In this document: positions 6,451 through 8,825 of the stretch, one piece after another
Numbering within the stretch: the first letter of the stretch is position 1
Layout of the letters: each line of letters starts with the position of its first letter
DNA from: Thiorhodovibrio sp.
GTDB lineage: Bacteria > Pseudomonadota > Gammaproteobacteria > Chromatiales > Chromatiaceae
Length of the DNA stretch: 8,825 bases
Direction of reading: 5' to 3'
Assembly: GCA_007128075.1 (NCBI GenBank)
Contig: SKYD01000158.1
Location: 1-8,825 of the forward strand
Position numbers and translations under genes: made by a program
Notes under the pieces: generated by a model
Seen by the model: the letters and a program-made list of their open reading frames with translations, nothing else
What the model was told of the DNA's origin: nothing
Databases searched by the model: none

Positions 6451-6480
6451 TAGGGGCTAGGGGCGGTTGCCCTCGCCCCA
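6451..6480 (+). repeat. GC-rich hairpin element downstream of hemN
   Basis: GGGGCG (6460-6465) and CGCCCC (6474-6479) form a 6-bp GC stem around an 8-nt loop. Just before it TAGGGGC is repeated in tandem (6451-6457 and 6458-6464). The stem and loop start, GGGGCGGTT (6460-6468), is identical to part of the palindrome upstream of hemN (4962-4970). There is no T-run, so an intrinsic terminator is not supported. It looks like a small dispersed intergenic repeat, or a 3' mRNA hairpin for hemN. The remaining 6481-6574 holds no recognisable promoter. Confidence 0.6.
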
Positions 6481-6574
6481 CGCTGGCATTAAACTAATCG
6501 GTTTCAAGCGACTGATCAACGGAATTTGACTTCGTGATCGTCGCATTGTTCACGCCGCTGTTGTTGGTCACCTC

Positions 6575-7156
6575 ATGTCTGAATATGCGTTAATTTTGGT
6601 CAGCACGGTGCTGGTCAACAATTTTGTGTTGGTCAAGTTTCTGGGTTTATGCCCCTTTATGGGGGTCTCCAAGAAGCTTGAGACCGCCATCGGCATGGGG
6701 TTGGCGACAACCTTTGTCTTGACGCTCACTGCCGTTAGCTCGTGGCTGGTCAATCAATACATTTTGGTGCCGCTCAATATCGAGTATCTGCGCACCATCG
6801 CCTTTATTTTGGTGATTGCCGCCACGGTGCAGTTCACCGAAACGGTGATGCACAAGACCAGCCCGATGCTCTATCAGGTGTTGGGCATCTTTCTGCCCTT
6901 GATCACCACCAACTGCGCGGTGCTGGGGCTGGCGCTGCTTAATCTCCAAGAACAGCACACCTTTCTTGAATCGGCACTCTATGGCTTCGGGGCGGCGGCG
7001 GGCTTCTCGTTGGCGCTGGCACTGTTTGCCGCGATTCGTGAGCGGGTGGCAGTGGCGGATGTCCCCGCGCCCTTTCAGGGCAGCGCGATTGCAATGGTCA
7101 CTGCTGGGCTGATGTCGCTGGCGTTTATGGGCTTTGCGGGGCTGGTTTCTAATTAG
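6575..7156 (+). CDS. rnfA: Rnf/Rsx electron transport complex membrane subunit RnfA
   Basis: A 193-residue integral membrane protein, the same length as E. coli RsxA. It has about six hydrophobic segments. Conserved features include VNNFVLVKFLGLCPFMGVSKK (within 14-34), FTETVMHK (87-94) and LPLITTNCAVLG (107-118). C26 and C114 are the conserved half-membrane cysteines that, with those of RnfE, hold an Fe-S centre in the Rnf/Nqr family. Rnf couples electron transfer between ferredoxin and NAD(H) to Na+ or H+ transport. In diazotrophs it can drive ferredoxin reduction for nitrogenase, and in E. coli it reduces SoxR. This is the first rnf gene visible; rnfB starts 16 bp after it. No clear Shine-Dalgarno precedes the ATG, but the protein N-terminus fits the family exactly. 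Confidence 0.96.
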   Translation: MSEYALILVSTVLVNNFVLVKFLGLCPFMGVSKKLETAIGMGLATTFVLTLTAVSSWLVNQYILVPLNIEYLRTIAFILVIAATVQFTETVMHKTSPMLYQVLGIFLPLITTNCAVLGLALLNLQEQHTFLESALYGFGAAAGFSLALALFAAIRERVAVADVPAPFQGSAIAMVTAGLMSLAFMGFAGLVSN

Positions 7157-7171
7157 ATTGAGGGTTGACTG

Positions 7172-7735
7172 ATGTTGCTGGCCATTGTTGCGATTGCGGC
7201 ACTTGCGGCGTTTTTTGGGCTGTTATTAGGCTATTCAGCGATTCGCTTTCATATCGAGGGTGATCCGATTGCTGATCAGGCAGAGGCGTTGATGCCGCAA
7301 ACCCAATGCGGACAGTGCGGCTATCCGGGCTGTCGTCCCTATGCCGATGCTGTTGCCAAGGGCGAGGCAGAAATCAATCTCTGCTCCCCTGGCGGTCAGG
7401 CGACCATGCTCGGACTTGCCGAGCTGCTTGGGCGCGAACCTGTTGCGCTGGGCGAGGATGCCGCGCCTAAGCCGAAATCAGTCGCAGTGATTGCTGAAAC
7501 GCTGTGCATCGGTTGCACCAAATGTATTCAATCCTGCCCGGTCGATGCCATTGTCGGTGCGCCAAAATTTATTCATGGCATCCTCGCCGCAGAATGCACC
7601 GGCTGTGAGCTGTGCCTTCCCACCTGCCCGGTGGACTGCATCCGCATGGAACCAATGCGCGAGACGCTGGCGACCTGGAAATGGCCCTATCCAACGGCGG
7701 CAAATAGCGATCACGATCACCGCCAAGCGGCCTAA
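7172..7735 (+). CDS. rnfB: Rnf/Rsx complex iron-sulfur subunit RnfB
   Basis: A 187-residue protein with an N-terminal membrane anchor (about 1-23) and an electron-carrying cytoplasmic part. The first 4Fe-4S site is C46-X2-C49-X4-C54-X16-C71 (TQCGQCGYPGCRPYAD to NLC). Two ferredoxin motifs follow: C112, C115, C118, C122-P and C142, C145, C148, C152-P. All twelve cluster ligands are present, so it should carry three 4Fe-4S clusters and take electrons from or give them to ferredoxin. The C-terminus is short and His-rich (DHDHRQ). A GAGGG Shine-Dalgarno (7160-7164) lies 7 nt upstream of the ATG. It is placed between rnfA and rnfC in the usual order. Confidence 0.97.
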   Translation: MLLAIVAIAALAAFFGLLLGYSAIRFHIEGDPIADQAEALMPQTQCGQCGYPGCRPYADAVAKGEAEINLCSPGGQATMLGLAELLGREPVALGEDAAPKPKSVAVIAETLCIGCTKCIQSCPVDAIVGAPKFIHGILAAECTGCELCLPTCPVDCIRMEPMRETLATWKWPYPTAANSDHDHRQAA

Positions 7736-7750
7736 TCTGACTTTTTAACT

Positions 7751-8825
7751 ATGTCTATTCAAACCACTGCCTCGACCCGTAAGCTTTGGACATTTCACGG
7801 CGGCATTCATCCGCCGGAAGAAAAAACGCTGTCCAATCAAACCGCGCCGCTTGATGCGCCGCTGCCTGCGCAGTTAATCATCCCGCTGCAACAGCACATC
7901 GGCGCACCCGCGCAGCCCTGCGTTCAGGTCGGTGAGCGGGTGCTCAAGGGGCAGTGTATTGGTCAGGCACAGGGCTATATCAGCGCACCGGTTCATGCCT
8001 CTAGCTCAGGTGTGGTGCGAGCGATTGAGCCGCATCCGATTCCGCACCCGTCAGGGATGCCCGGGCTGTGCATTGTCATCGACACCGATGGTGAAGACAC
8101 CTGGGGCGAGCTGCCCGAGCCGCTCACCGATTTCACTGCCTGCACCGCCGATCAACTGCGCACCCGCATCCGCGAGGCGGGGATTGTCGGCATGGGCGGT
8201 GCGTCATTTCCAACCAATGTCAAGCTCAACCCGGGCGCAGATCAACCGATTTCGACGCTGATTCTCAACGGCGTGGAGTGCGAGCCGTACATCACCTGTG
8301 ACGATTGGCTGATGCGCGAACGCGCCGCTGATGTTCTCGCCGGAGCGCGGATCATGCGCCATCTCACTGGCGCACAGCAGGTGCTCATCGGCATTGAGGA
8401 CAACAAACCCGAGGCAGCGGAGAGCTTGCGGCAGGCGCTCGCCAGCGACCCTGATCCGAGCATTGAGGTGGTGGTGATTCCCACGCGCTATCCCAGCGGT
8501 GGCGAGAAGCAATTGATTAAAATTCTCACCGGTCAAGAAGTCCCCTCGCATGGCATCCCAGCGCAGATCGGCATTGTTTGCCAAAATGTCGGCACCGCAG
8601 CGGCGGTGGCTGATGCAGTGTTGCGGGGGCGGCCATTGATCGAGCGTCTGGTCACTATCAGCGGGCGCGGCATTGCCCAGCCACAGAATTATCGGACGCG
8701 GGTCGGCACCCTTGCCAGTGAGCTGGTTGAGGCCAGCGGCGGCTATCGGCTGCCATTGGCAAAGCTCATCGCTGGCGGGCCGATGATGGGGATTGGGCTG
8801 GACTCGGCGCGGGTGCCGATTCTCA
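7751..8825 (+). CDS. rnfC: Rnf/Rsx complex NADH/FMN-binding subunit RnfC, 5' part (truncated by window)
   Basis: The frame is open from ATG 7751 to the window end, giving 358 residues with no stop. The N-terminal signature WTFHGGIHPPEEK is at 13-25. The region related to the complex I 51-kDa (NuoF) subunit follows: GIVGMGGASFPT (144-155), NGVECEPYITCDD (173-185), IGIEDNKPEA and YPSGGEKQ (247-254), then QNVGTAAAV and the GGPMMG segment. These belong to the FMN/NADH-binding part. The usual C-terminal pair of 4Fe-4S motifs lies beyond the window. RnfC is the peripheral NAD(H) site of Rnf. It starts 15 bp after rnfB; no strong Shine-Dalgarno is visible, so coupling with rnfB is likely. rnfD, G and E would be expected downstream. 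Confidence 0.95.
   Translation, partial: MSIQTTASTRKLWTFHGGIHPPEEKTLSNQTAPLDAPLPAQLIIPLQQHIGAPAQPCVQVGERVLKGQCIGQAQGYISAPVHASSSGVVRAIEPHPIPHPSGMPGLCIVIDTDGEDTWGELPEPLTDFTACTADQLRTRIREAGIVGMGGASFPTNVKLNPGADQPISTLILNGVECEPYITCDDWLMRERAADVLAGARIMRHLTGAQQVLIGIEDNKPEAAESLRQALASDPDPSIEVVVIPTRYPSGGEKQLIKILTGQEVPSHGIPAQIGIVCQNVGTAAAVADAVLRGRPLIERLVTISGRGIAQPQNYRTRVGTLASELVEASGGYRLPLAKLIAGGPMMGIGLDSARVPIL

Noticed and set aside
6432..6574. Sigma-54 promoter or NifA upstream activator site before rnfA
   Set aside because: TGGCATTAAAC at about 6484 has no GC at the -12 position, and no TGT-N10-ACA was found.
1..8825. Mobile element, CRISPR array, tRNA or rRNA
   Set aside because: No transposase or integrase frame, no regularly spaced repeats and no RNA gene signature were seen on either strand.

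Overview
The window looks like a chromosomal segment of a gammaproteobacterium, moderately GC-rich and probably diazotrophic and able to live anaerobically. The evidence for this is an RpoE-RseA-RseB-RseC block that resembles the enterobacterial/Pseudomonas one closely, a C-terminal fragment of a NifA-type activator without the interdomain cysteines of oxygen-sensitive rhizobial NifA, an oxygen-independent coproporphyrinogen III oxidase (HemN), and the start of an rnfABC operon. A purple sulfur or related anaerobic gammaproteobacterium would fit, but the species cannot be named from the sequence.

Layout: (1) 1-408, plus strand: 3' end of a sigma-54 activator, most likely nifA, cut by the window edge. 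(2) 439-2173, minus strand: a tight three-gene unit transcribed in the order isochorismatase-family cysteine hydrolase, 6-phosphogluconolactonase (pgl), secreted staphylococcal-nuclease-like protein. The junctions are TAATG and ATGA overlaps. (3) 2174-2407: divergent intergenic region with a good candidate sigma-E promoter in front of rpoE. (4) 2408-4923, plus strand: rpoE-rseA-rseB-rseC, the envelope-stress sigma factor, its membrane anti-sigma factor, the periplasmic regulator of that anti-sigma factor, and the small Cys-motif membrane protein RseC. (5) 4959-4986: a perfect 28-bp palindrome, followed by hemN (5016-6431) and a second GC-rich hairpin (6460-6479) that shares the 9-mer GGGGCGGTT with the palindrome. 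(6) 6575-8825, plus strand: rnfA, rnfB and a truncated rnfC, the first genes of the Rnf/Rsx ion-translocating ferredoxin:NAD oxidoreductase.

How the genes may work together: Rnf can supply low-potential electrons to nitrogenase, which fits a nearby nifA. In E. coli the Rsx (Rnf) complex and RseC together keep SoxR reduced. Having rseC, hemN and rnfABC within about 4 kb is therefore the most suggestive feature of the neighbourhood. All genes belong to recognisable families. I see no mobile element, CRISPR array, tRNA or rRNA, and no convincing novel multi-gene system. The points worth a second look are the gene order, the paired palindromic elements around hemN, the putative sigma-E autoregulatory promoter, and the unusual hydrolase-pgl-nuclease operon.
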